From Panopea generosa (Eukaryota; Mollusca; Bivalvia; Adapedonta; Hiatellidae), in the NCBI GenBank assembly GCA_029582155.1, contig CM055901.1, positions 54,307,625 through 54,371,624 of the forward strand: DNA of 64,000 bases, given 5' to 3'. Shown here piece by piece: positions 1 to 42,109 of the stretch; the first letter of the stretch is position 1, and each line of letters starts with the position of its first letter. The position numbers were made by a program, and so were the translations under genes. Below the pieces are notes generated by a model. The model ran no database searches and had not been told where the DNA came from. It saw only the letters and a program-made list of their open reading frames with translations.

Positions 1-1207
1 AAACATTGTCGTTATATGTAAATTGGAGGTAATTGGATAAGGCGGAGTCCTTACTTTTTTTGTACATGGTACTTGTCTCTATTTAAGTATTTTATTCATA
101 AAAATAAATCTGATGAGAGTATTTAAGGAAAGTATTTGTATTAATATTATTGGTAAAAACCAAAGATGCCTTAGTTGATCAATTTGTTAAATTCAGAAAA
201 CAACAGTACAGTGAAAAAAATAGTTCTTTTAAACTTAAGTCCTTTCAAATAAGAAACATTGCCATATATGTATGATTCACATGTATTTTCAATTACAATA
301 TTTCTGGTAGATATGATCATGGTGCATTATATTTGCTTTTCAATATTATTACTGCTTTACCACCTTCTCCTCTTTCACCCTTGCTTTAATTTTGATTTGT
401 TCAATATGATTCATACTATGAAAATAACATTGTAACTGTTTATTATCATTAAAAAAACACCGTCTGTCATAATATTGTGTATACATCATGTACAAGATGA
501 GTCTGCGTTCCTATTCGATATTGGCAATAAAAACTATTATATGTATACTTAGACTCTTATTCCTTTTAACCGGATACTTTTGGTTAAAAACTATTTTTAG
601 TATTATAAAAACGATATTTAAATAACAATAACTGTATTAACGGAGTTGCTAACAAAACCGCTATATATTTAGACAAAATGCAATTTTCTCTACAGAAAAT
701 GAATACTTAGAATCTTGTTTTACTGTAGATCAAAATTCTAATCAAAGAATGCAAATACAAAGTACGGATGTTATCACTTATTGACGCAACATTGTTTCTA
801 TAGGGATGAGTATGATATTTTCTAATTGTTATTTCTCGAATAATATGTTTTAAACCGTCATCATAACCTTCATCACCATAAGTGCGATCGGCGTTAATAA
901 TTAAACAGGACGAGCAATAAACATAACACATCAGTAAGATGACGTTGTATGCACCGATGCTTCAATTAATTCATTATTTCGCAACAGCTATTAACCGATG
1001 ATATGATATTCAGCTCAGTCGTCAAACCATTGAAGAATGACAATGGATTCAATGATATGTTACTTTTTTCAAGTAACCATTGTCTCCTGGGACACAATTT
1101 ATAACGATGTTTTTTATTATAACAAAATTATTATTGTATAATAAGCAAAAAGTTATTCTGTAAATTTTATTATCTCAATAATTTTCAGTAAGGATGTATA
1201 TTTATTT

Positions 1208-1411
1208 AAACTTATTTATTTTACTTCGATTGTGAAACAAAGCTTACATCTTTGGCATATCACGCTCGAAGTCTTCCTAGTTACAACCAGTACTAAGCAT
1301 ATGCGGAAATGTGTCTTGCTCAAGGACATCACACATAGCCGTGGTGGAGGATCGAACCCACGACCCTCCGATCATGGGTTCGGTGCTCTACCGCCAGATC
1401 ACGCGCTCCAC
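1208..1411 (-). repeat. tRNA-derived SINE, family A
   Basis: On the - strand it opens with a tRNA-like head: an A-box-like TGGCGGTAGAGCACC and a B box GGGTTCGATCC inside a T-arm hairpin (GAGGGTCGTGGGTTC...). The tail at the low-coordinate end contains CTTATTTATTTTACTT. About 200 bp and similar along its full length to 4627-4832. Confidence 0.75.
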
Positions 1412-2742
1412 ACAACACATGTATTTTTTATGCGGCAGCAAGAGAAAAATCGAATAAGATTAATTGAAAACGAAGACGATGTTTTGTTCAACGTCCTGAT
1501 ACACTTTTTGTTTATTCGACTATTGTATGTATTAAGAAAAACAATAAGTGAAAAAGTTGGCTAGCAAGTAACTGAATACTAGAAATATGTAATGTTACTC
1601 TGTTTTGTTTAGAAATTGTCATTAAATGCTCAAATGCATTATTCATAACTTTGTAATCAGTTTCAATCCATATGTTATATACTATTTTCTTATCACTGAC
1701 AGACATTATCATATATCTCTTGGTATTTATGATGGATTTTGGATCTGTTTATCTTCATATTCAAATTAATGAATGTTAATTTGTATATTTTTCCCAGAGA
1801 TTTACAGAACGAAAATTAATTATACGCCAAGTTAAGCTTTAGGACACTATACTGCACATCCGGTCTGTGTCATCTGAGAAACATATATGAACCGAGGAAA
1901 TAAATGTTAGTTACCAATACGCTAACGCATTTAATGTCCACCAATTATAGACACTGAGACGTTGTTGTTGTTGTGTTTGTGGTTGTTGTTGTTGTTGTGA
2001 TTTCTTATTTTTGGTGGTCGTTGCTACTTTTCTTAGTAAACTGTTGGTTTGATATTTTCAAATTGAGTTTAGATTAATTAATTATCCGGCGACCTGATTC
2101 TAACGATGGTGATTACAATGTAATACATTTGATATTGTTTGACTATGAACAAAAATAGACTAATTTTCATTGATCACGCCATACAATCATTTTTTATAAT
2201 GTACGCACGTACCGTAAATATATTTATAGTTTTTGTCTATTAATATCTTTGAAAAATGATTTATAAAATAACCGTTTAACTACAGTGTGATACAAACGAG
2301 TGTGCTAAACTGTAAACTTCTAAGATTATTAAAATAATTGATTATAAAACACTCTTTATATATTATGTTACTTGTCTTAAATTTGTTTACTCTAAACCAT
2401 GATACTGGTGGAATTGTTCTGTAGCTAGTAAATCAATGTTGTAAATCTTAATTTTGATATACATATATTTAAGATGATCGTAAACATTTAACAAAAAGAT
2501 AATATATAGGGCCTTTGTGAATCAGATTATAGGCGGCCCATACACGTTTTTTCAACGTACTCCAACTGTTTTTAAGCTTGTTGCGTAAATTATGCTTCGT
2601 GACCGATGAATGTCAATGTTATTGGTTGTACACGACATGATCTATGACGCAATATAGATGTGCGTTTGGGAAACGTTACGATATTGTATAACTCTTTTTC
2701 TTGTTCAAACTTAACAGTTGTGTTGTTAAATTGTTAATATAT

Positions 2743-2946
2743 GGTGTTAAAATTTATATTTATGTTGTTCATTTCACATTCTTATTGTTTAACTAAGAAC
2801 ATAAATTAATTTGATATAAAAATATTTTTTAATTTAATTTGTGTTCGTTAGTTTTATATGTTTGTTGTAAGTTTTTTATATATATGTTCTTAGTTTAACA
2901 ATAAGATAATGTTAAACGAATAACATAAATATAAAATTCGACACCA
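2743..2946. repeat. Fold-back (MITE-like) element
   Basis: Arms of about 55-60 bp are inverted copies of each other (left about 2743-2803, right about 2883-2946), beginning GGTGTT and ending CGACACC. Both contain ATATTTATGTT, TATTGTT and AACTAAGAACATA or their complements. AATAT flanks both sides and may be a target duplication. Confidence 0.6.
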
Positions 2947-3200
2947 ATATGTTGTACTTTTGCGTAATTTAAGAATCTTAACCATTTATGTTATGTGGAG
3001 GGTTTTAATGTAAAATGTTTGTTATAGTGTATGATATGCATGCATATATAAATGACACGGTATTACAGATGAAACCATGTGCTTTCAACAGGAAGGTGTT
3101 CGATGGATTCATGCAGTTATTTTTTTTTTCTGTTTTAATTTTCTGATTATGCAATAGTATATGAATCTAACACGACGTACACTTTCGCCGTTTTATAGGT

Positions 3201-3356
3201 TTATACTTATTTATTTTAGCTTGATAACAAGAAAGCATTAGAGCTACTGCTCATACTGGGTGTTATATTAAAGAGGCGATCAGGTCAAGCGTGGGATCGA
3301 ACCCGCGATCTCTTGCATGGACAGCCAACACCATACCCACTAACCACCGCTCCTGT
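3201..3356 (-). repeat. tRNA-derived SINE, family B
   Basis: A B-box complement (GGGATCGAACCCGCGATC) and an ACCATACCCACTAACCACCG A-box side give a - strand head. The tail CTTATTTATTTTAGCTTGAT resembles that of family A. Confidence 0.65.
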
Positions 3357-3829
3357 TTTATTAAGAACACAGATGTTAACATCCGATTGAGCTGTAGAAT
3401 CACATATCTTTTAAATCTAATACACTTGTAAATTCATCGACTTTCGTACGTATATATTGTATATCAGTAGTTTGGTTTTGGATATAGCTAATCAATATAA
3501 CCTCGATAGTTTCCCCCAACCTTAAATTATATAAAGTATCTACTACCATTTGTTTGTATGGTATAAACTGTAAATTTAATGCTCTTTGATTACAATTATT
3601 GACACATTTAGTGTTTCATCTAATACTAGTATATATATATATATATATAAGTACTTATGCGTTTATCGATCAAATGCAAGCACGGGATGATTTGCAGCAC
3701 CGCGTCTTCGCCGGATTCATAAATCTTTTAAAGAAATGTCATCTTGTCAAAAATGTTACCAATGTGGTATGGAAGTCCACGTACATTTATACCATAATTA
3801 ATTCACGTTTTTGTTGTTTTTTATTTCAG

Positions 3830-34337
<30,508 letters not shown>

Positions 34338-34347
34338 CTACATGAAA

Positions 34348-34353
34348 AATAAA
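34348..34353 (+). promoter_or_regulatory. Candidate poly(A) signal AATAAA for TRPA1
   Basis: The first AATAAA lies only 10 nt after the stop codon. A second lies at 35123-35128 (GAAATAAAGT). The region between holds a SINE, so the distal signal would put the SINE in the 3' UTR. RNA evidence is needed to choose. Confidence 0.35.
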
Positions 34354-34457
34354 ATCCAACATTAATGGAAACAGACAGGCCTCGTTAATGACATGTTGAT
34401 TGAAAGTGACGTTAATAACTATTTAAAGAGAGTCTTGACCATTTGGCTTAATTGTTA

Positions 34458-34768
34458 AAGACCGCGGCGTAGGCTAGTGATAGAGCGTCTGCTTCGTGGG
34501 TTCAATCCCCGGCCGGGTCATACCAAAGACTTTAAAAATGGTACTAAAATCTTCCTCGCTTGACGCTCAGCATTTAGAGGCGAGTTCAATGTCTGGTCGG
34601 ACCGGTGTCAGTATAATGTGACTGGGTTGGGTATCATACCACGTGTCTGCGGCATGATACTCCAGTGTGACAGCGCTTAGAATACTGTCTCAAGTAGAAA
34701 CCGTCGCGATATGACTGAAAGATTGTTGAAAGCGACGCTAAACACCATACAACAGCAACAACAACAAC
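34458..34768 (+). repeat. tRNA-derived SINE after TRPA1 stop
   Basis: The head GTAGGCTAGTGATAGAGCGT...GGGTTCAATCCCCGGCC has A- and B-box-like parts. The tail has GAAAGCGACGCTAAACACCA followed by CAACA repeats. It may lie in the TRPA1 3' UTR. Confidence 0.7.
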
Positions 34769-35149
34769 TTAAGTGTTAAATTAATAGTATAGAAAAAAAC
34801 AAACAAATCTTTTCAACCGAATTTAATTACATTTTTTTTTTACAAATTGCTGTTGTTGTTCAGTTTGCCGTGTTTTTTTTAGATCTGCTGATTAATTACA
34901 TGTTTTACATGTACTAAAAGACAAAATTCAAAATAATGACCAAAGGCCTGTAGTCTATGTTCGTGGGAAACAGTTTTACTAAATATGGACGAAGTTGGCA
35001 ATATGTGAATGGGTATTCATATCTCATTATTATACACGTGTAATAAAACGCCAAGCTTGGTAATGCACTGCTTGGACAGTGTTTGTTTTTACAAATATGT
35101 ACGCTGTCTCTACATTCATTGAAATAAAGTCATGTTTCATCCAATTGTT

Positions 35150-35930
35150 GTTTTAGTAATTTATTTTTATTTCCAAATATAAGGGGAAAAATATTTTTTT
35201 AATAAAAATTTCATTCAACAAACAAATTTTTGTTAAAAAATACATATTTTCCAAATGTTTTAAACTCTACTTTATAATGTGCTGGTGGGTCCTCCGTTGC
35301 CTGGTGGCACTAATACCTTGTTTTGAGTCTAGCTTGGTGGACTGCTCAATTGGACGGTAGCTATATTCCAATTCAAGTTATTCTGAGATCCTGTATAAAA
35401 TGATGCTTTTACTTTGATTCGCTGAAGAAGAGAACTGTAACTTATCTTGTTATAACTTGTAATTCAATCCATTTTCGTATGTTATATATAAATATGTATT
35501 TTTATGTGATGTTTATTATCTGTAACTAATAACTATATGTTAAAACTCAAGAAGACACAGGCAAATTGAAAGCCTGTGTGCTTTTTTTTCTTTTTAACAC
35601 CTCAATACATAAATGTTCGTCGTCATTTGAAGGGTTAGACAGTGTATTTTGCATAAGTGATACAAAGCTCCTTTGTATCGAGAAAGCTAATGATAGCGGA
35701 CGCGATGAAACCGTCCAATGACCAGGAGACGTATTATGCTGACGGCTACATATATACATTCACGTATACAATATTAATTTATATATTATTTTTTCTACAG
35801 TGGTATTGTGTTACCATACAAATGATTATAGTAGAGTGCTAAGGTTGGAAGCTAAAATTATCTTAAAATGCTATAAATCTTGGTGGTAATAGTATAGACT
35901 ACATCTGCTGTCCAGAAAGTATTCCCAGAT
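35150..35930. other. Spacer between TRPA1 and the satellite
   Basis: No gene seen. An 8-bp-arm hairpin ACACAGGC...GCCTGTGT followed by a T run lies near 35555-35590. It has no evident role. Confidence 0.5.
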
Positions 35931-38900
35931 TTATTAATGAAGCCGGAGCCCGATCACTTGCTGTGACCAGTTTTATTTTAGAAATATCTTCACAAGTGGC
36001 GCTCTACTGGAGACAGAAACCGCTCATTTGGGATGGGTAGTTGCATACCATAATTATCTTAACAAGCGGTACCCTGCTGGAGCTAGAGCCCAATCATGAA
36101 CTTGAGGTGACCAGTTCTATATCACAAATAGCTTAACCAGCGTCAATCTACTGAAGCCAGAGCCCCGTCACTCGAGGTGACCAGTTCTATATCACAAATA
36201 TCTACTGAGGTCAGAGCCCGGTCACTCGATGTGACCAGTTCTATATCACAATTATCCTAACCAGCGTCGATCTACTGAAGCCAGAGCCAGGTCACTCAGA
36301 GTGACCAGTTCTATATCACAAGTATCTTAACCGACGTCGATCTACTGAAGCCAGAGCCCGGTCACTCGAAGTGACCAGTTCTATATCACAAATATCTTAA
36401 CCAACGTCGATCTACTGAAGCCAGAGCCAGGTCACTCGAGGTGACCAGTTCTATATTACAAATATCTTAACCAGCGTCGATCTACTGAAGCCAGAGCCCG
36501 GTCACTCGATGTGACCAGTTCTGTATCACAAGTATCTTAACCAACGTCGATCTGCTGAAGCCAGAGCCCGGTCACACGAAGTGACCAGTTCTGTATCACA
36601 AGTATCTTAACCAACGTCGAACTACTGAAGCCAGAGCCCGGTCACTCGATGTAACCAGTTCTGTATAACAAGTATCTTAACCAGCGTCGATCTACTGAAG
36701 CCAGAGCCAGGTCACTCAAGGTGACCAGTTCTATATCACAAATATCTTAACCAGCGTCGATCTACTGAAGCCAGAGCCCGGTCACTCAAGGTGACCAGTT
36801 CTATATCACAAGTATCTTAACCAACGTCGATCTACTGAAGCCAGAGCCCGGTCACACGATGTGACCAGTTCTGTATAACAAGTATCTTAACCAGCGTCGA
36901 TCTACTGAAGCCAGACCCCGGTCACTCGAGGTGACCAGTTCTATATCACAAGTTTCTTAACCAGCGTCGATCTACTGAAGCCAGAGCCCGGTCACTCGAG
37001 GTAAACAAGTATTTCAACCAGCGTCGATCTACTGAAGCCAGAGCCCGGTCACTCAAGGTGACCAGTTCTATATAACAAGTATCTTAACCAGCGTCGATCT
37101 ACTGAAGCCAGAACCCGGTCACTCGAGGTGACCAGTTCAATATAACAAGTATCTTAACCAGCGTCGATCTACTGAAGCCAGACCCCGGTCACTCGAGGTG
37201 ACCAGCTCTATATTACAAGTATCCTAACCTGCGTCGATCTACTGAAGCCAGAGCCCGGTCACTCGAGGTGACCAGTTCTATACCACAAGTATCTTAACCA
37301 GCGTCGATCTACTGAAGCCAGAGCCCGGTCACTCGAGGTGACCAGTTCTATACCACAAGTATCTTAACCAGCGTCGATCTACTGAAGCCAGAGCCTGGTC
37401 ACTCGAGGTGACCAGTTCTATACCACAAGTATTTTAACCAGCGTCGATCTACTGAAGCCAGAGCCCGGTCACTCGAGGTGACCAGTTATATACCACAAGT
37501 ATTTTAACCAGCGTCGATCTACTGAAGCCAGAGCCCGGTCACTCGAGGTGACCAGTTCTATATTACAAATATCTTAACCAGCGTCGATCTACTGAAGCCA
37601 GAGCTCGGTCACTCGAGGTGACCAGTTCTATATCACAAGTATCTTAACCAACGTCGATCTACTGAAGCCAGAGCCCGGTCACTCGAGGTGACCAGTTCTA
37701 TATTACAAATATCTTAACCAGCGTCGAACTACTGAAGCCAGAGCCCGGTCACTCGATGTGACCAGTTCTGTATCACAAGTATCTTAACCAGCGTCGATCT
37801 ACTGAAGCCAGAGCCCGGTCACTCGAAGTGACCAGTTCTGTATAACAAGTTTCTTAACCAGCGTCGATCTACTGAACCAGAGCCCGGTCACTCAAGGTGA
37901 CCAGTTCTATATAACAAGTATCTTAACCAGCGTCGATCTACTGAAGCCAGACCCCGGTCACTCGAGGTGACCAGTACTATATCACAAGTATCTTAACCAG
38001 CGTCGATCTACTGAAGCCAGACCCCGGTCACTCGAGGTGACCAGCTCTATATCACAAGTATCTTAACCAGCGTCGATCTACTGAAGCCAGAGCCCGGTCA
38101 CTCGAGGTGACCAGTTGTATATAACAAGTATCTTAACCAGCGTCGATCTACTGAAGCCAGAGCCCGGTCACTCGAGGTGACCAGTTCTATACCACAAGTA
38201 TTTTAACCAGCCTCGATCTACTGAAGCCAGAGCCGGTCACTAAAGGTGACCAGTTCTATATCACAAATATCTTAACCAGCGTCGATCTACTGAAGCCAGA
38301 GCGCGGCCATTCTTGGTGACCAGTTCTATATCACAAATATCTTAACCAGCGTCAATCTACTGAAGCCAGAGCCCGGTCACTTGAGATGACCAGTTCTATA
38401 TAACAAATATCTTAACCAACGTCGATCTACTGAAGCCAGAGCCCGGTCACTCGATGTGACCAGTTCTGTATAACAAGTATCTTAACCAGCGTCGAACTAC
38501 TGAAGCCAGAGCCCGGTCACTCGATGTGACCAGTTCTGTATCACAAGTATCTTAACCAGCGTCGATCTACTGAAGCCAGAGCCCGGTCACTCGAAGTGAC
38601 CAGTTCTGTATAACAAGTTTCTTAACCAGCGTCGATCTACTGAACCAGAGCCCGGTCACTCAAGGTGACCAGTTCTATATAACAAGTATCTTAACCAGCG
38701 TCGATCTACTGAAGCCAGACCCCGGTCACTCGAGGTGACCAGTACTATATCACAAGTATCTTAACCTGCGTCGATCTACTGAAGCCAGACCCCGGTCACT
38801 CGAGGTGACCAGCTCTATATCACAAGTATCTTAACCAGCGTCGATCTACTGAAGCCAGAGCCCGGTCACTCGAGGTGACCAGTTCTATATAACAAGTATC

Positions 38901-39180
38901 TTAACCAGCGTCGATCTACTGAAGCCAGAGCCCGGTCACTCGAGGTGACCAGTTATAAATCACAAATATATAAACCAGCGTCGATCTACTGAAGCCAGAG
39001 CCCGGTCACTGGAGGTGGCCAGTTCTATATCACACGTATCTTAACCAGCGTCGATCTACTGAAGTCAGAGCCCGGTCACTCGAGGTGACCAGTTCTATAT
39101 CACACGTATCTTAACCAGCGTTGATCTACTGAAGTCAGAGCCCGGTCACTCGAGGTGACCAGTTCTATACCACAAATACT
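35930..39180. repeat. 70-bp satellite array, about 46 units
   Basis: The unit is GAAGCCAGAGCCCGGTCACT, CGAGGTGACCAGTTCTATAT, CACAAGTATCTTAACCAGCG, TCGATCTACT. Each unit carries an inverted repeat GGTCAC-TCGAG-GTGACC. Units are mostly very similar in the middle and diverge at the left edge. Confidence 0.95.
37721..38950. repeat. Higher-order duplication within the satellite
   Basis: A block from about 37721 to 38180 recurs from about 38489 to 38947 with an offset of 768 bp (11 units). It has the same rare variants in the same order: GTCGAACTACT, then GAAGTGACC, then the deleted CTACTGAACCAGAG unit, then CCAGTACTATA, then CCAGCTCTATA. Confidence 0.85.
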
Positions 39181-39227
39181 TGAACAAGCGGTACCTTATT
39201 GCAGCCAAAGTCAAAAACATTGAGGTG

Positions 39228-39664
39228 ACTAGTGACTGTTCTATATCACTGATATTGTAAACAGCTCGTTCAAATGAAGTCAGAGCAAAGTCACATGAGG
39301 TGACCATTTATTATGTTTTAACCAGCAGTGCTTTACTGCAGACAGAGCCCGGTCACTTGAGATGGGGTGTGCTCGAGTACTGGTTAATCCCAGGAAACAG
39401 TGGTTAGGTTAACTGATCGTCTGTTAGCCTTCGATGGCATAAAATAACTAGTGACTGTTCTATATCACTGATATTGTAAACAGCTCGTTCAAATGAAGTC
39501 AGAGCAAAGTCACATGAGGTGACCATTTATTATGTTTTAACCAGCAGTGCTTTACTGCAGACAGAGCCCGGTCACTTGAGATGGGGTGTGCTCGAGTACT
39601 GGTTAATCCCAGGAAACAGTGGTTAGGTTAACTGATCGTCTGTTAGCCTTCGATGGCATAAAAT
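39228..39664. repeat. 219-bp tandem duplication with SINE 3' part
   Basis: Copies 39228-39446 and 39447-39664 are nearly identical. Each joins decayed satellite sequence to the 3' part of the SINE seen at 61766 (GGGTGTGCTCGAGTACTGG, GGAAACAGTGGTTAGGTTAA). The second copy continues into the SINE tail with (AATC)n at about 39676-39698. Confidence 0.88.
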
Positions 39665-39769
39665 GACGCTAAATATTCAATCAATCAATCAATCAATCTT
39701 TACTGCAAATATATCAACCATCGGAGCTTTGCTTTTTCTAAACGTTAACAATAGTTCGTATTCTGTTCG

Positions 39770-40685
39770 TGATTTTCAACATATTGACATTCAGACATCA
39801 GTATAATTCCATTTCTTTATTTTAATTAATTCGTTAAGTTCTTGTTTCTTTTGTTTTACTTGATCAGTTATTTTTTCAATAAATACATAATTTGATAATG
39901 ATTATATATCTTTTTCTAAATTGCAAATTTCAGATGTTAATTGTTTTTCTTTTTTGTTTTGAATTTTATTTTTGTTGAGGCATATTTTATTGTTTTGTTT
40001 CTAATAGTTCCTATTACCAGTTCCCATAAGAAGTTTGGAATACCATTATTATTTATATCCACTATTTCTACAATTTTTTTTTTTTTATCATTTCTTGGTA
40101 TTCATTTTCTTATAAAAGACATTTGTTAAATTAAAATAACCTGGTCCTTTTTGGCTGTTGTTAAAAAAAATCAAAACATAATTGCTATTGAGTGATAACC
40201 GTGCTTTATATTACATTTAGTACATTTATTTAAAAAATCGTCTGATATGTGAAAATAATCTAGTCTACAAAAAATAGTTGGCTTCATATATGAGTGCAAT
40301 TTATTATTAATTTATTTGGGTTTAAAATACGCCAAACATCTATTAAATTATGCTTGTCTAAAATAGAGGATAATGTGTCATTACATTTTTTTTGTGCGTG
40401 TTCTCGCGACCTTGCCTTTTTTATCAACTTTATAATTTAAAACTGAATTAAAGTCACCCTCAATAATGAAACATTTTTTGTCATTAATCGATAGGTAATT
40501 TGAGATAAAGGTACATATAGTATCTTCATTTGGTCCATAAGTATTTAAAATTGTAACAATTGTGTTATCAATATTAATTTCAAGTGCTTGTAGTCGACCT
40601 GGAATTATATCTTGATAGGCTATGAGCTTATGAATTTATTAAAATACAAACACCAACACTGTTAGAACTAGTACCACTAAAAAAG
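39770..40685 (-). pseudogene. LINE (L1/Tx1-like) fragment, endonuclease to pre-RT region
   Basis: On the - strand, the apurinic-endonuclease motifs appear in order with frameshifts between them. They are SNSVGVCILIN, NTYGPNEDTICTF, the signature IIEGDFNSVLN, then LDKHNLIDVWRILNP. They are followed by GYFNLTNVFY and a linker-like TSEICNLEKD...KQELNELIKIKKWN, as in the segment before reverse transcriptase. Many stops are present. The fragment splits the satellite into two parts. Confidence 0.8.
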
Positions 40686-40689
40686 GCTG

Positions 40690-42090
40690 CTAATATCTTA
40701 ACCGGCAGCGATCTTCTGCAGCCAGAGCCCGCTCGTTAGAGGTGGCCAGCTATATGCCACAAATACCTTAACAAGCGGCACTCTACTAGAGCCAGAGCCT
40801 GCTCACTTGCCTTGACCAGCTATATGCCACAAAAATATTAACCAGCGGCACTCTTCTGAAGTCAGGGCCCGCTCACTTAAGATGACAAGTTTTCTATCGC
40901 AAATGTTCTTGCCAGCGGCGCTGTAATGGAGCCAGAGCCCGCTCACTTCAGATCACCAGTTACATGCCGCAAATATCTTAACCAGCGGCGCTGTAATGAA
41001 ACCAGAGCCCGCTCACTTCAGATCACCAGTTACATGCCGCAAATATCTTAACCAGCGGCGCTCTACTGGAGCCAGAGCTCACCAACTTCAGATGACCAGT
41101 TCCATGCCACAACTATCTTAACCAGCGGCGCTCTACTGGAACCAGAGCCCGCTCACTTCAGATGACCAGTTTCATGCCACAAATATCTTAACCACCGGCG
41201 CTCTACAGGAGCTAAAACCCGCTCACTAAAGGTGTCCATTTACATGCCACAAATATTTTAACCAGCGGCGCTCAACTGAAGCCAGGGCTCGCTCACTTAA
41301 GGTGACGAACTATATGCCAAATATATATCTTAATAAGCGGTGATCTACCAGAGTCAAAGCTCGCTCATTTCAGGTGACCAGTTCTGTTCAGAAAATATCT
41401 TAACCAGCCGATCTCTACTGGACCCAGAGCTCTCTCACTTGAGATGACCAGTTATATGCCACGAATATCATAACAAACGATGATCTACTAGAGTCAGAGC
41501 TCGCTCCATCAAGTGACAAGTTCTATACATAAATTATCGCTCGTTAGAGATGACCAGCTATATGTCACAAATACCTTAACCAGCAGCGCTCTACTGGAGC
41601 TAGAGCCCGGTCACTTGAGATGACCAGTTATAGGCCTCAAATATCTTAACCAGCGGCGCTGTGATGGAGCCAGAGCCCGCTCACTTCAGAAGATCAGTTA
41701 TATGCCACAAATATCTTAACTAGCGGTGCTCTACTGGAACGAGAGCCCGCTCTTCTGAGGCGACCAGTTATATGTCGCAAATATCTTAACCAGCGGTTCT
41801 CTACTTAATACAGAGCCCACTCACTTGAGTTGACCAGTTATAGGCCACAAGTATCTTAACCATTGTCGAACTGATGGAACCAGAACCCGCTCACTTAAGG
41901 TGACCAGTTATTTGCCACAAATATCTTAACCAGCGGCGATTTACTTGAACCAGTGCCCGCTCACCTGGAGGGACCAGTTATATGCCACAAATATCCTGCG
42001 GCGATCTGCTAGAGCTAGAGCCCGACCATTTGATTAGCTATCTTAGCCAGCGGTGCTCTACTGGAGCCATAATCTGCTCACTTGAGGTGA
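40690..42090. repeat. Divergent part of the 70-bp satellite
   Basis: About 20 degenerate units (CAGCGGCGCTCTACTGGAGC, CAGAGCCCGCTCACTTCAGA, TGACCAGTTATATGCCACAA, ATATCTTAAC) share the unit plan of 35930-39180 but form a different subfamily. The GGTCAC arm has become GCTCAC. Confidence 0.9.
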
Positions 42091-42109
42091 CAAGTTCTTT
42101 CTTTCAAAA

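Larger units (their letters stand above)
1..3829. other. Region upstream of first recognised TRPA1 exon
   Basis: AT-rich, with no convincing coding exon. It holds a GTT microsatellite (about 1961-1999), two SINE copies and a fold-back element (listed separately). The missing TRPA1 first exon may be here or beyond the left edge. An ATG at 3674 is in frame with the 3830 exon, but only by reading through the apparent splice acceptor. Confidence 0.6.

Noticed and set aside
1320..1411. Functional tRNA gene
   Set aside because: A and B boxes are present but no cloverleaf closes, and the same block recurs with a body and tail, so it is a SINE head.
35555..35592. Terminator-like hairpin with T run
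   Set aside because: Intrinsic terminators of this kind are bacterial; in animal DNA this is probably chance or repeat-derived.
35930..39180. CRISPR-like array
   Set aside because: Units are head-to-tail with no unique spacers; this is a eukaryotic satellite.
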